Source: JBFMFH01 sp964481395
GTDB taxonomy: Bacteria; Acidobacteriota; Vicinamibacteria; Vicinamibacterales; JAKQTR01
Reading direction: 5' to 3'
Assembly (NCBI GenBank): GCA_964481395.1
Contig: CAYZYG010000011.1
Coordinates: 6,720-70,719, forward strand
DNA length: 64,000 bases
In this document: one piece after another, positions 27,932 to 37,566 of the stretch
Numbering within the stretch: position 1 is the stretch's first letter
Layout: each line of letters starts with the position of its first letter
The notes under the pieces: model-generated
Databases searched by the model: none
What the model was told of the DNA's origin: nothing
Seen by the model: only the letters and a program-made list of their open reading frames with translations
Translations under genes and position numbers: made by a program

Positions 27932-30184
27932 TCAGCGTGGCCGTCCGAACCGCAAACCAACGGTCACCCCGACTCTGGTACGCCCCCCGAACTCCTGCCG
28001 GGCGGTCTGGCTCGCTCCGACGGGAACGGACACCTTGACGCCGACGGTCAGGGGCGTCAGGCGGTCAGCCAGGTTGCCCACGAGAGGCAGTTCGACGCCC
28101 ATGGTCAGGAATGCCAGCGATGCGCGGCCGGTCCAGACTTCCAGGCCCGGCAGTCGAAGCGTCACGAGGTTCGCCCCGGGAATGTGCACGTCGATGGCCA
28201 ACGGCGACAGGTCGATCGCCGCCGCCTGCGCGCGAGCGCCGGTGCCTGTGCCTCCGCGGGCGTAGTCGACGACGCCGACGCCGAACGACGGACGCCAGTT
28301 CACGAACGCCAACGGTCGGTACAGGCGCTCCAGGCCCCACGTCCCAGGGATCAAGTCGATCCCGGCGCCAGCCGAACTACCCGTGGAGATTGAGGAGCGG
28401 AAGACCACCTGCGGACCGTTCGGCCTGGCTGGAAGGTCCTGCGGCCCGAGGAAGCGTGGTGAGACGTCCACCATGCGCCCGTCACGAACGTGGACGAGCA
28501 GGTAGTGGTGACCCACGCGCGTTTCGTGGTCGCGCACCTCGATGGCAGACGGCAGGCCGGCGCCGCCCAACGCCGCCAGTTTCTCGTTGTAAAGCGCGAC
28601 CGTCTGCGCGATCCGCTCGGGAGGGAACGCCAGCCGCAACTGGCCGCCCCCGCCACCCGAGACCATCCAGCGGACGGTATGGTCCGGCTGTTCTGGCTGC
28701 CTGACCACGATCGAGGTGTCCTCGAACCCGTGGACGCAGGCCGTGAAGACGTTTGACACCCGAGCCGCCAGCAACTCATCGATCATCGTGCGGTTGCCGG
28801 CTTCGCCGGGCCCGTACGGCAGGCCCAGCGCCAGCCACAGGTTGTACCCCAGGCCGGTGGCGTAGATGCTCTTGGAACTGTTGAAGGCCGGCTGGTGCAT
28901 GACGGCCGCGAGCGTGCGGCCGTGCTCGCGGGCGTACTGCGCCACCGCGCGGAAGAACTCGATCTGGCCGTTGAACGGGCTGTCCGAAAAAAGGTTGAGC
29001 CGGTGCTGATCCTTCGTCTCGGGGTGCAGCGCGACCTTCAGGCGCGCGAACGCCGGGTAGTGCCACCCGCGCGCCATGGAATCCAGGAAGAGGTAGATGA
29101 CGCTCCCGGTATCCACCCCGTACGCGACCATGTCGTCGGAATTGATGACCGGCAGCGTCCCGTATCCGGCCCGCCGGAACAGGGGCGCGAGCCGCGCGGC
29201 CAGTGCCTGCTTCTCGGCCTCGAGATCTCCCGGATCGCCGGCGGGCTCACCAGGGACCGGTCCGGCCCGGCCAGCCGCCTCGTCGGAACGCCGGCTCGCC
29301 CGTTCGACGAGGGTGTCGACCCATCGCAGACGGTAGCGGCCGTCGGGTCCCCGCTCGTAGTGCTCACGGAGCGTCCGTTGATCGGCCTCGACGTTCCTGG
29401 AGATGACTGCGGCGAACGCCTCAGCGGGGAGATCGGTCGGTACGGGGTACAGCACGTGCGGGTTCGCAATCAGGCTGTCCCAGGCGAAGAACGCCTTGAA
29501 GTGGCCGACGCCCTTCGGATCGTCGAACAGGTCCTTGTAGACCGTTTGCGGCCTGAGCCGGAAATGGAGGATCTCGTGGTTGCCGATCGCGGGGAGGATG
29601 ACCTTCTCGCGGGCCAGCGCCGCGATATTCGGATACGGGGACCCGTTTGGCGCGCGCCCTGAGAGGGCCTGACCCAGGTACCGCCACTGGATGGCGTCCG
29701 GGCCTTCGTACACCATGTCCCCCGACAGGATGACGAAGCGAACGCGGTCGTAGACCCGCTCACCCGTGCGTTCGTCGGTGGCGCCGCGGACATCGCGGGC
29801 AATGGCTTCGAACACGTCGTGGCGGAACGTCCGGACACTGTTCTGAATGTCGCCGATCACGACGACGTAGTAGTCCTCGGGCTCCGCACCGGAAGCGGTT
29901 CCGGCATCGAGTTGCTGGTGGAGACGGGTAACGTTTCCGGAGCCGAAGGGCTGCGCCGGACGGTCGGACTCCCCAGCCGACTGGCCGGCCACAGGGCGCG
30001 CGGCGCCCAGTACGACGACGAGGGCCAGCGCCGCGGGCACCCGCGAGGTTCTCCTGCGTGATTGCTGGCCGTAGGGCCCCTGGCCCGCCCCCCCCAGGAT
30101 TCGGTGCCCGTGCTGCACCGGGTCCCGGGTCCCGGATCCCGGATCCCGGGCGGCGCCAGCCGTCTGTGTACGTCGGACAGCCAT
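27932..30184 (-). CDS. Metallophosphoesterase with barrel-like C-terminus
   Basis: A 750-residue exported protein. Signal-like segment at about 48-68 (PAALALVVVLGAARPVAG). Calcineurin-type motifs are GDIQNS (111), GDMVYEG (155), GNHEILH (201) and a later MHQPAF. The last 150 residues are a series of short beta strands, with GVGVVDYARGG and a terminal RVGVTVGLRFGRPR, typical of an outer-membrane barrel end. The N-terminal 50 residues include a translated heptamer array (30118-30145), so the real start may be the GTG at 30038-30040, preceded by AGGAG. One base separates it from the DUF3943 gene upstream, so they form an operon. Confidence 0.8.
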   Translation of the reverse strand: MAVRRTQTAGAARDPGSGTRDPVQHGHRILGGAGQGPYGQQSRRRTSRVPAALALVVVLGAARPVAGQSAGESDRPAQPFGSGNVTRLHQQLDAGTASGAEPEDYYVVVIGDIQNSVRTFRHDVFEAIARDVRGATDERTGERVYDRVRFVILSGDMVYEGPDAIQWRYLGQALSGRAPNGSPYPNIAALAREKVILPAIGNHEILHFRLRPQTVYKDLFDDPKGVGHFKAFFAWDSLIANPHVLYPVPTDLPAEAFAAVISRNVEADQRTLREHYERGPDGRYRLRWVDTLVERASRRSDEAAGRAGPVPGEPAGDPGDLEAEKQALAARLAPLFRRAGYGTLPVINSDDMVAYGVDTGSVIYLFLDSMARGWHYPAFARLKVALHPETKDQHRLNLFSDSPFNGQIEFFRAVAQYAREHGRTLAAVMHQPAFNSSKSIYATGLGYNLWLALGLPYGPGEAGNRTMIDELLAARVSNVFTACVHGFEDTSIVVRQPEQPDHTVRWMVSGGGGGQLRLAFPPERIAQTVALYNEKLAALGGAGLPSAIEVRDHETRVGHHYLLVHVRDGRMVDVSPRFLGPQDLPARPNGPQVVFRSSISTGSSAGAGIDLIPGTWGLERLYRPLAFVNWRPSFGVGVVDYARGGTGTGARAQAAAIDLSPLAIDVHIPGANLVTLRLPGLEVWTGRASLAFLTMGVELPLVGNLADRLTPLTVGVKVSVPVGASQTARQEFGGRTRVGVTVGLRFGRPR
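30118..30145. repeat. Heptanucleotide tandem repeat (4 units)
   Basis: Units ccgggtc, ccgggtc, ccggatc, ccggatc. The complement has the GGGnnCC form seen at 1505 and 60808. It falls in the assumed N-terminal coding part of the phosphoesterase gene, which casts doubt on that start. Confidence 0.55.
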
Positions 30185-30185
30185 C

Positions 30186-31832
30186 TCAGAACCTGACTCC
30201 CAGCCCGTAGCCGATGCGCGTCTCGTGACGACGCTCGGTAACGTCGTGGAACTGCCCCCACCGGCTGAGGCGCTCCGCGCCAGCGGTGGCGAAGACGGGG
30301 GTGCCGGGAACCTGTACGCTCAGGCCCACGCCGTAGCTCAGCCGCGAGTCCTTCAGATGGCTGTCGTCGGTGATGTCGCTTTGGTACCGATCGAGGCCTT
30401 CGATCGAGCCGACGCGCTGGTACTCCAGCCCGGCGGAGGCACGTACGGGCCCGTACCGCACCTCGAGGCTGCCGGCCGCCGTCCCTCCAAGCGCGTAGTA
30501 GTACCCCCAGTTGTGGAGGGTCGTCTTGACGCCAGCGATGGGATGGGTGGCCGAGTAGCGGTTGAAGGCCAGCGCGTTGACCATGCCAAAATCCACCGTC
30601 GCGTGGAGATCGAGTCGCGTCCAGAGTCTCCCGTCGTAGCGCGTCAGTGCCAGCGTCGGGCCCGGCAGATGGACGAATGACGATTTGTCCGCGTAGCGCG
30701 TCGGCTGCTCCCGCGGAAACCATTTCTCCGTCATGCCGAGTTCCTTCCCGTCGTAGTCGACGACGGGGCTTTTCCGCCAGACGTCCCAGGCGGTCCCGCA
30801 GCCCAGCCAGACGTCGTAACCGTGCCGCCGCCCCTCGCCGTCGAGCCGGACCTGCTTCCACCACCAGCCGAACAGCGTGGTCCGCGTGCGGAGCGCGAAC
30901 TCGCCGGCCGATCCCGAGCCGGCGTCGAGACCGAAGCGAATGCCGCTGTCGATCACGCGGTCCGCGAAACCGCGGCCCGATCCCGGCTCTCCGTAGCCCG
31001 GCAGAGTGATCACGCGCATGGCCAGCTCGGCGGCGCCAACGGACGGGCGACGATCGTCAGCCGTCAGCACGCCGCTTCGGCCGCCGAGCGACAGGTGGAA
31101 GTCGTGGTCCGTATCGACGGGCACCCGCGGCGGCCGCGTCGACCCGTCGAGCAGGTCGTTGGCGGCGAGAATGGGGTTGCTGAGCGTTTCGGCGATCCGG
31201 TTGGTGACGCCGGGGCGATTTCTGTAGTAGTGGCCGATCTGGAAGAGCGGCTCGCCGATGGCCAGCCCGCCGGCCACGGTGAACACATGGTCGTTGATTG
31301 CTGAGATTTCGCGCCACTCCGACACGAACTCCCACACGACCGAGGCGCCCGCCGCGACAAGCGTCGACTCCCCGGCGCTGAGCCGGTTCGTGCGCGCCCA
31401 ATTGTAATAGATCGCGCCCGCCGCCGCGTGCGTCCAGTTCAACTGCATGGTGTTGGAGTCGAGCCGGTGCCCCTCGCTGGTGAACAGCTTTCGGCGCTGG
31501 TCCTTCCAGTTCAATCCGAACTGCCAGTCCTCGATGAAATCGGAGTACTTGCGCCAGTAGTTCAGCGTCGAGAACGTCAGGAACGTCCCCGCCTCGAGCA
31601 GGGCGCGGCCCGTCCGCTTGTCACCACCGGTGCGGACCGTCGAGTTTGTCTGCGGATCCGCGACGTTCTGGGTCGAACCCTGGGCGCTCCCGGTGGTCCG
31701 CGCGGTGGAGGTCTCCTGCTGCTGTTCGACCGACGACACGACGCCAGCGCCTGCGACGACGGGCAGACCCGCCAGCACTCCGGCCAGCAGTCCGGACACA
31801 CCAAACCAGGGGCGAACTCGACGTCTGATCAT
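30186..31832 (-). CDS. DUF3943-type outer-membrane protein
   Basis: A 548-residue protein with a signal peptide (GLLAGVLAGLPVVAGAG). The DUF3943 core is recognisable: NWTHAAAGAIYYNWARTNRL, VVWEFVSEWREISAINDHVF and GGLAIGEPLFQIGHYY. The C-terminal half alternates short polar and aromatic strands and ends in RIGYGLGVRF, with the terminal aromatic typical of BAM-inserted barrels. Role unknown. It is followed after a single base by the phosphoesterase gene, which also ends in a barrel-like segment, so the two probably act together at the outer membrane. Confidence 0.78.
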   Translation of the reverse strand: MIRRRVRPWFGVSGLLAGVLAGLPVVAGAGVVSSVEQQQETSTARTTGSAQGSTQNVADPQTNSTVRTGGDKRTGRALLEAGTFLTFSTLNYWRKYSDFIEDWQFGLNWKDQRRKLFTSEGHRLDSNTMQLNWTHAAAGAIYYNWARTNRLSAGESTLVAAGASVVWEFVSEWREISAINDHVFTVAGGLAIGEPLFQIGHYYRNRPGVTNRIAETLSNPILAANDLLDGSTRPPRVPVDTDHDFHLSLGGRSGVLTADDRRPSVGAAELAMRVITLPGYGEPGSGRGFADRVIDSGIRFGLDAGSGSAGEFALRTRTTLFGWWWKQVRLDGEGRRHGYDVWLGCGTAWDVWRKSPVVDYDGKELGMTEKWFPREQPTRYADKSSFVHLPGPTLALTRYDGRLWTRLDLHATVDFGMVNALAFNRYSATHPIAGVKTTLHNWGYYYALGGTAAGSLEVRYGPVRASAGLEYQRVGSIEGLDRYQSDITDDSHLKDSRLSYGVGLSVQVPGTPVFATAGAERLSRWGQFHDVTERRHETRIGYGLGVRF

Positions 31833-32160
31833 GCTGCTGCCCGCGGACAGAAAGGCAGGCGCTCGTGAAGCAGAGGCGCTCGCGTCTACGCGCTGGAGAA
31901 CCGGCCGCAGGGGTCGCCACGGCGGGGGCAGGGGCCCGTCCGCGTCTTCGCCCTATCGTACGCCGCCGCCCCCTGAATCACAAGTGGACGTCCGGCGTGA
32001 GGCGGGGCCCACAGGCCAAGTCGCGACGGGGACGCTTCCCTGGCGCACCTTGACACGTGCCGCTGCGCGTACATACTGGACCGAGCGCCGGGTCACGAGG
32101 CACGGAGCGCGGTTGTGGCGATCCACGCCCGCCGCGGTTCCCCTGTTCCGGCCTCCCACT
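31833..32160. other. 328-bp divergent intergenic region
   Basis: Lies between the DUF3943 gene (minus) and the GNAT gene (plus), so it should hold two divergent promoters. I see no palindrome, repeat or convincing small gene in it. Confidence 0.4.
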
Positions 32161-33279
32161 ATGGTCGACATCCGAGAAGTACGGTCCCTCGCCGACCTGA
32201 AGCGGTTCGTCACGTTTCCGGAAACGCTCTACAGGGCTCACCCGCACTACGTCCCGAAGCTGATCTCCGACGAACTGAACACGCTCCGGCGCGACCGGAA
32301 CCCGGCCTTCGACTACTGTCAGGCCCGCTACTGGATGGCCTACAGGGACGACACGCCGGTCGGGCGGATCGCCGGCATCGTCAGTCAGCGGTACATCGAC
32401 ACGTGGAAGCAGAGGCGGGCACGGTTCGGCTGGGTCGATTTCATCGACGACGAGGAGGTGTCGGGCGCGCTGGTGGGCGCCGTGGAAGACTGGGCCCGCT
32501 CGCTGGAGCTCGACGGCGTGCACGGCCCGTTGGGCTTCTGCGATCTCGACCGCGAGGGCCTGCTCATCGACGGCTTCGACGAAGCCGATCTGATGATCAC
32601 GATCTACAACCACCCGTACTACCCCGCGCATTTCGACCGCCTCGGCTACCGCAAGGAGGTGGACTGGGTCGAGTACGAGTTCACCGTGCCCGAGTCGATG
32701 CCGGACACCGTCGACCGGGTCGCGCGCGTCGCGCTCGCCCGCGCGAAGCTGCGGCTGCTGCCCATCCGCCGGAAGGCCGACATCCGGCCGTACATTCCCG
32801 GCATCTTCGAGCTGATCAATGACACCTTCCGGGATCTCTACAGCGTCGTGCTGCTGTCCGACCGGCAGATCGCGTATTACACGAAGGCGTTCTACGGCGT
32901 GCTGGACCACCGCTACGTCAAGATCGTCCTCGACGGCGACGACCGCGTCGCGGCATTCGGCATCGCCCTGCCTTCCCTGTCGAAGGCCCTGCAGGCCTGT
33001 CGTGGCCGCCTGTTCCCGTTCGGCTTCATCCACATCCTGCGGGCGCTGCGGAAGAACGACCGGCTCGACCTGCTGCTGACGGCCGTCAGGCGGGACCTGC
33101 AGAACAAGGGGATCAACGCCGTCCTCATCCACGAGATGTGGAAATCGGCGCGGCCGAACGGTATCCGGTTCGTGGAGACCGGCCCCGAACTGGAGAGCAA
33201 CGACCGCGTCCAGGCGCAGTGGAAGTACTTCTCCCCCCGCCAGCACCGGAGACGACGGTGCTACTACAGGGCTCTGTGA
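32161..33279 (+). CDS. GNAT-fold acyltransferase of unknown substrate
   Basis: A 372-residue protein starting MVDIREVRSLADLKRFVTFP. Conserved blocks are YRAHPHYVPKLISDE, MAYRDDTPVGRIAGIV, GWVDFIDD, HGPLGFCDLDREGLLIDGFD and YNHPYYPAHF. It ends in WKYFSPRQHRRRRCY. I know this as a GNAT-type family common in Bacteroidetes and Acidobacteria and without a firm function. The C-terminal GNAT half carries RRDLQNKGINAVLIHEM, the acyl-CoA loop. The stop overlaps the PAP2 start (GTGA), so they are coupled. N-acylation of a sphingoid base is possible, given the SPT-like gene 9 kb away. Confidence 0.72.
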   Translation: MVDIREVRSLADLKRFVTFPETLYRAHPHYVPKLISDELNTLRRDRNPAFDYCQARYWMAYRDDTPVGRIAGIVSQRYIDTWKQRRARFGWVDFIDDEEVSGALVGAVEDWARSLELDGVHGPLGFCDLDREGLLIDGFDEADLMITIYNHPYYPAHFDRLGYRKEVDWVEYEFTVPESMPDTVDRVARVALARAKLRLLPIRRKADIRPYIPGIFELINDTFRDLYSVVLLSDRQIAYYTKAFYGVLDHRYVKIVLDGDDRVAAFGIALPSLSKALQACRGRLFPFGFIHILRALRKNDRLDLLLTAVRRDLQNKGINAVLIHEMWKSARPNGIRFVETGPELESNDRVQAQWKYFSPRQHRRRRCYYRAL

Positions 33280-34226
33280 GACGGATCGCGCGCAGCCTGC
33301 ACGCTGCGGACGTGCTCGTCGTGGCGTTCTCGGCCGTGCTCGTGGTGCTGGCCCTGGTGTTCCACGGCCGCATCCCGATGTGGCGGGCCGTCGTGGCGGC
33401 GAGCGGCGGGGTCGCGTTCGGCCTGGTGACGCTCGCCGTTCTTCGGGAGCGTACCGGGTCCCGCGCGCTGGGCATCGCGCACGACTGGGCCTTCGCCCCC
33501 GTGGTCTACGCGATCTACATCCAGACCCACTGGATCATCGGCCCCCTGCATCTCGGGCGCGTGGTCGATGACACGCTCATCGCCATCGATCGAGCGATGT
33601 TCGGACTGGAACCCGTGGCCTGGATCGGGCGGCTGGCGCGGCCGTGGCTCACCGAGATCGCGCAGATCGCCTACACGCTCTTCTACCCGCTGATTCTCGT
33701 CATCGGGGGCGAGATCTACGCGCGGTGCCCGAGGCGGGACTTCTACCGGTTCGTCTTCGCGTGCGCGTCGGGGTTCCTGGCGTCGTACGTCGGCTACCTG
33801 ATCGTCCCAGCCGTCGGCCCGCGATTCACGCTGTACGACTTCTCGCTGATGGACCGGGATCTCCCGGGTCTGCTCCTCACGCCCGCGCTGCGCGCCTTCG
33901 TCAACGCGGGCGGGCTCGTGCCCTCCGGCCTGTCGCGCGAGGAGACGCTTCTGCTCACGCAGCGGGACGTGTTTCCGAGCGGACACACGCTGATGACGCT
34001 GGTGTCGATGTGGTGGAGCTGGCGCCTGGGGCTTCGGGTGCGGTGGAGCGTGCTCGTGGTGGGCGCGGTTCTGATCTTCGCCACCGTCTATCTGCGCTAT
34101 CACTACGTCGTCGACGTGCTGGCCGGGGCCGCGGTGGCGGCCGTGGGAATCTGGGCGGTTCCGCCGTTGTACCGTTGGATCGTCACCGGGCTGCAGACGC
34201 GTGAGAGCCGCGAGCCGGCGTCGTAA
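33276..34226 (+). CDS. PAP2-family membrane phosphatase/transferase
   Basis: A 316-residue polytopic membrane protein beginning at a GTG that overlaps the stop of the GNAT gene. PAP2 motifs are present: a GPRFTLYD-type region after the cytosolic loop, FPSGHT (about 232) and RYHYVVDVLAG (about 268-278), supplying the catalytic His pair. The arrangement resembles the PAP2 superfamily branch that includes inositol-phosphoceramide synthases, as well as plain lipid phosphatases. A perfect 13-bp hairpin terminator follows. Coupling to an acyltransferase suggests a two-step lipid modification. Confidence 0.8.
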   Translation: MRRIARSLHAADVLVVAFSAVLVVLALVFHGRIPMWRAVVAASGGVAFGLVTLAVLRERTGSRALGIAHDWAFAPVVYAIYIQTHWIIGPLHLGRVVDDTLIAIDRAMFGLEPVAWIGRLARPWLTEIAQIAYTLFYPLILVIGGEIYARCPRRDFYRFVFACASGFLASYVGYLIVPAVGPRFTLYDFSLMDRDLPGLLLTPALRAFVNAGGLVPSGLSREETLLLTQRDVFPSGHTLMTLVSMWWSWRLGLRVRWSVLVVGAVLIFATVYLRYHYVVDVLAGAAVAAVGIWAVPPLYRWIVTGLQTRESREPAS

Positions 34227-34235
34227 TTGACACGT

Positions 34236-34268
34236 CGGCGGGGGCCGGCCTGGATCCGGCCCCCGCCG
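34236..34268. terminator. Bidirectional terminator hairpin
   Basis: Perfect 13-bp arms (CGGCGGGGGCCGG at 34236-34248 and its complement at 34256-34268) with a 7-base loop. It sits between the convergent PAP2 gene and the TonB-dependent receptor gene. Confidence 0.65.
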
Positions 34269-34333
34269 CTGCCCGGGCGTCGTCCGTCAGCAGCCTGCAC
34301 CCCGAACTCGCCCGTTCAGAACCACGATGGCCC

Positions 34334-37300
34334 CTAGAACAGGAACTTGACGCCGAAGCGCGTCTGCCGCGGCATCTGGTAGCCCGGCGCGCTCGTGTTG
34401 CCCCACCCCTCGACCAGGAAGCGCGGGTCTGCCGCCCAGCCCGGCGTCGTGGCCTTCAGGGCGGCGACGTCCACTTCATGCGCGTAGAACGCCGCCTCGT
34501 CGAAGTCGAGGTACTTGCCGGACGCGCTCTCCGTCGCGTAGTAGTTGGTGGCCACCCGCTGGTTGAACAGGTTCAGGACGTTGACCATCACCTGGACCCG
34601 GTAGCGCGACCCCACCTTGAACTCGTGCTGGGCGGTGAAATCGACCTGCGAGTACATCGGCATGCGCCCGTCGCTGCCGCGGCCCATGTAGAACATCGGG
34701 TAGCCGCTCGGCGAGATGACCGCGATCTCGCGCGTCTTCGGAATGCCGCTGCCGACGTACAGGTTGGCGCCGACGGTGCTGCCGAAGGGGAACTGGTAGA
34801 TGAACTGGGCCTTGACCTGGTGCGGCCGATCGGTCGGGAGCACGCCCTCGACCGCGTACCCGCGGCCGTCGAACGACTGCAGCGGATAGTCGTAGAGGCG
34901 GCCCGTGTTCGGCGCGTTCCGCCCGTTCTCATCCGTCTGGTCGAGGCCCGGGAAGTTGCCGAACAGCCGGCTCCACAGATAGCTGACCCGCGCGTAGTAG
35001 TTGCGCGACAGGTTCTTGGTGAACGCGAACTCGATCGCGTCGTACGTCCGCTTCGCTTTCGGCAGCGGCACGGATGGATTGCAGCCGAGATCCTCGGCAC
35101 ACGCGTACTGCGTCATGCCGAACCCAGGATTCGCAATGACGTAGACCTCGCCCGCCTCGCTGAACGCACCGGTGTCTTCGACGGCTCGGTCGATCCACTT
35201 CCGGACGTACCGCGCGCTGAGTGCCAAGTCCCCCGCGAGCTGGTGCTCGACGCCGGCCGACAGTTCCTGGGCCCGCATGGGCTTCAGGTCAGGATCGACC
35301 GCGCCCGGGGCCCGGTAGTCGAACGGCCCCCGGATGTACCTGCCCATCGACGCGGGGCACGCGGGCGGGCAGTTCCCCTGGCCGACCGGATCGAGCAGCG
35401 TCGTCCAGTCCGGCGTCTCGAGGGTGTACCAGTACTCCTGCCACTTCTCGCCGCCGAAGGACCCGCGCGACAGGTTCATCTTGAAGATGTCGTAGAACAT
35501 GCCCCACGAGGCGTAGGTCTTCCAGCGTCCATCACCCTTCACGTCCCAGGCCATTCCGATCCGGGGCGCCAGCTTCTCGGCGAGCCCGAACTTGATGGCC
35601 TCCATCCCGCCCGACCCTTCCGCCGGCAGTCCGGTCGCCAGATCCAGGCCAGGCTGGAACGGGTCGACGCGCTCGGTCTCGGTCCGCAGGCCGAGGTTGA
35701 TGGTCACGCGGCGGCTGATGGTCCACGCGTCCTGCACGAACAGACCGACGTTGGCCGTGGCGACGTCACCCGTCGTGCTGAAGCCGCGGCTCGTGCCCGT
35801 CGGGAGGGCCACCCGGAACCGGTAGTAGCCGAAGGCTCCGGTCTGATTGCGGTAGCGCTGAGACCCGTCGGTCGCGGAGTAGAGCTGGACCCGCGGGCCG
35901 GTCTCGTACGAGTTGACGCTGTTGGCCAGTCGATCGATCTGGAAGCCCCCCTTGATGGCGTGCTCGCCGCCGAGCTTCCCGTACCACGTGGCGTCCGCCT
36001 GGAAGGACAGGTGCTCCTGCTTGTCGAAGTCAATGGCCGAATTGGACGGCACGTTCACCGCGAGCGCCGTCCGCTGCAGCGACGCCGGCACGCCGGCCAT
36101 GCCGATCGTGCTCGTCATCCAGATGAAGCGCGGCGAGTCCTCGGGAATACCGTAGGTCTGCCGGTCCGCCTTGAAGTACCCCACGCGGGCGCTGAGGAAG
36201 AGCGTCTGCCGGGCGACCCAGTCGAGCTGGCCGGACAGGCTGAAGTTGGGCTGCGTGGTGCCGAAGTCGTAGTTCAGGCCCGGCACGTCGGAGCCGTCCT
36301 CCGCCGGAAGCCCCCTGACCGCCCCGACGGAATCGGACTTCCTCCAGCTGTTGTTGTAGGCGACGCGCGTGCGAATCGACGAGCCGATCTGGGACGTCTG
36401 GTTCGCGGTCAGGAACCGGGACGGCATGGTGCGCGTGGCGCTCTCCTGCGTCTGGCCGTCACCGACCCACGTGACCGTCCGTTCGACACGCTCGAAGGTC
36501 GGCTGATACGCCGCGTAGAACCACGCGCGATTCTGCAGCAGCGGTCCACCCAGGGAGAAGCCCGGCTCGAGCCGCCGGTACTGGTCCTTGGGATAGGTCA
36601 CGAACTCCGCTTCGTTCGCGTTGTCGAGCTTGAGCCGCAGGGTCGGTGTCCCGACGGAGTAACCGGCAGGGGCCGAACTCGCGAGACGGGAGTCTTCCGC
36701 ATAGAACAGCGCGCTTCCGCGAAACAGGTTCGTGCCGCTCTTGGTGATGACGTTGATCACCCCGCCGGTCGCACCGCCGTACTCCGCGGTGTAGCCGGAC
36801 GACTTGACCTGCACCTCTTCGATGAAGTCCGGCAGGACGCGCTTACCGGATCCGCCGTTCACCAGGTCGCTGGTTTCCGCGCCATCCAGGATGTAGCGGC
36901 TCTCAGCGCTGGTCGCGCCGTCGATCATCAGCCCGTTCGACTTCCCCTCGCCGTTCGCCCCGGAGGCCTGGGTCACGAGCGTCGTGAAGTCGCGGCCTTT
37001 CGGCAGGAAGTCGATCTGCTCGCGGGCGATGCTCGTCGCGCGGGCGCTCTGGCGCGTGTCGACCAGCGGGGCCTCGGCCTTGACGACCACTTCTTCGGAG
37101 ACGGCGGCAATCTCCAGCGTGAAGTCCACCGTCTTGATCTGCCCGAGCAGCAGCTCGAGGTTCTCGACCTTCGCAGTCCTGAAGCTCTCGAGCGCCGCGG
37201 TCACCTCATAGCGGCCGGGCAGCAGCGACGGGAACCGGAAGGTCCCGTCGGCGTCCGTCACCGTCGGCGTCACTGCGCCCTGCGAATGACGCGCCTCGAC

Positions 37301-37432
37301 CGTCACGCCGGGCAGCACACCCCCTTGCGCGTCCTTCACCACCCCCTGGATGGACGCGCGCTGCTCCTGCGCCGCTGCCGGCAGCGCCAGGATCGCCGCC
37401 GCCAGCATCACACCAAGCACTTGCTTCCACAT
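34334..37432 (-). CDS. TonB-dependent receptor with carboxypeptidase-regulatory domain
   Basis: A 1032-residue outer-membrane protein of the Oar-like type abundant in Acidobacteria. Signal peptide MWKQVLGVMLAAAILALPAA. A carboxypeptidase-regulatory beta-sandwich follows (about 27-110, IQGVVKDAQGGVLPGVTV), then a plug (about 130-250, YILDGAETSDL and VINVITKSGTN), and a long barrel ending in RQTRFGVKFLF with the terminal Phe for BAM recognition. The ligand is unknown; related proteins take up glycans or peptides. It is transcribed away from the nearby CadC-like regulator gene cluster on the same strand. Confidence 0.92.
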   Translation of the reverse strand: MWKQVLGVMLAAAILALPAAAQEQRASIQGVVKDAQGGVLPGVTVEARHSQGAVTPTVTDADGTFRFPSLLPGRYEVTAALESFRTAKVENLELLLGQIKTVDFTLEIAAVSEEVVVKAEAPLVDTRQSARATSIAREQIDFLPKGRDFTTLVTQASGANGEGKSNGLMIDGATSAESRYILDGAETSDLVNGGSGKRVLPDFIEEVQVKSSGYTAEYGGATGGVINVITKSGTNLFRGSALFYAEDSRLASSAPAGYSVGTPTLRLKLDNANEAEFVTYPKDQYRRLEPGFSLGGPLLQNRAWFYAAYQPTFERVERTVTWVGDGQTQESATRTMPSRFLTANQTSQIGSSIRTRVAYNNSWRKSDSVGAVRGLPAEDGSDVPGLNYDFGTTQPNFSLSGQLDWVARQTLFLSARVGYFKADRQTYGIPEDSPRFIWMTSTIGMAGVPASLQRTALAVNVPSNSAIDFDKQEHLSFQADATWYGKLGGEHAIKGGFQIDRLANSVNSYETGPRVQLYSATDGSQRYRNQTGAFGYYRFRVALPTGTSRGFSTTGDVATANVGLFVQDAWTISRRVTINLGLRTETERVDPFQPGLDLATGLPAEGSGGMEAIKFGLAEKLAPRIGMAWDVKGDGRWKTYASWGMFYDIFKMNLSRGSFGGEKWQEYWYTLETPDWTTLLDPVGQGNCPPACPASMGRYIRGPFDYRAPGAVDPDLKPMRAQELSAGVEHQLAGDLALSARYVRKWIDRAVEDTGAFSEAGEVYVIANPGFGMTQYACAEDLGCNPSVPLPKAKRTYDAIEFAFTKNLSRNYYARVSYLWSRLFGNFPGLDQTDENGRNAPNTGRLYDYPLQSFDGRGYAVEGVLPTDRPHQVKAQFIYQFPFGSTVGANLYVGSGIPKTREIAVISPSGYPMFYMGRGSDGRMPMYSQVDFTAQHEFKVGSRYRVQVMVNVLNLFNQRVATNYYATESASGKYLDFDEAAFYAHEVDVAALKATTPGWAADPRFLVEGWGNTSAPGYQMPRQTRFGVKFLF

Positions 37433-37566
37433 AACCCTCTCCTCTTCAGTTCAAGCGGGGCGGCCGGCGGCCGCCCCGCGCCCAGCCTCCACACCACGGA
37501 CACCGGGCTCCTCTCGAACCTACGGCGGCGCGCGCGGAAAGTCCTTACGCGGCGCCTGCATGTGGC

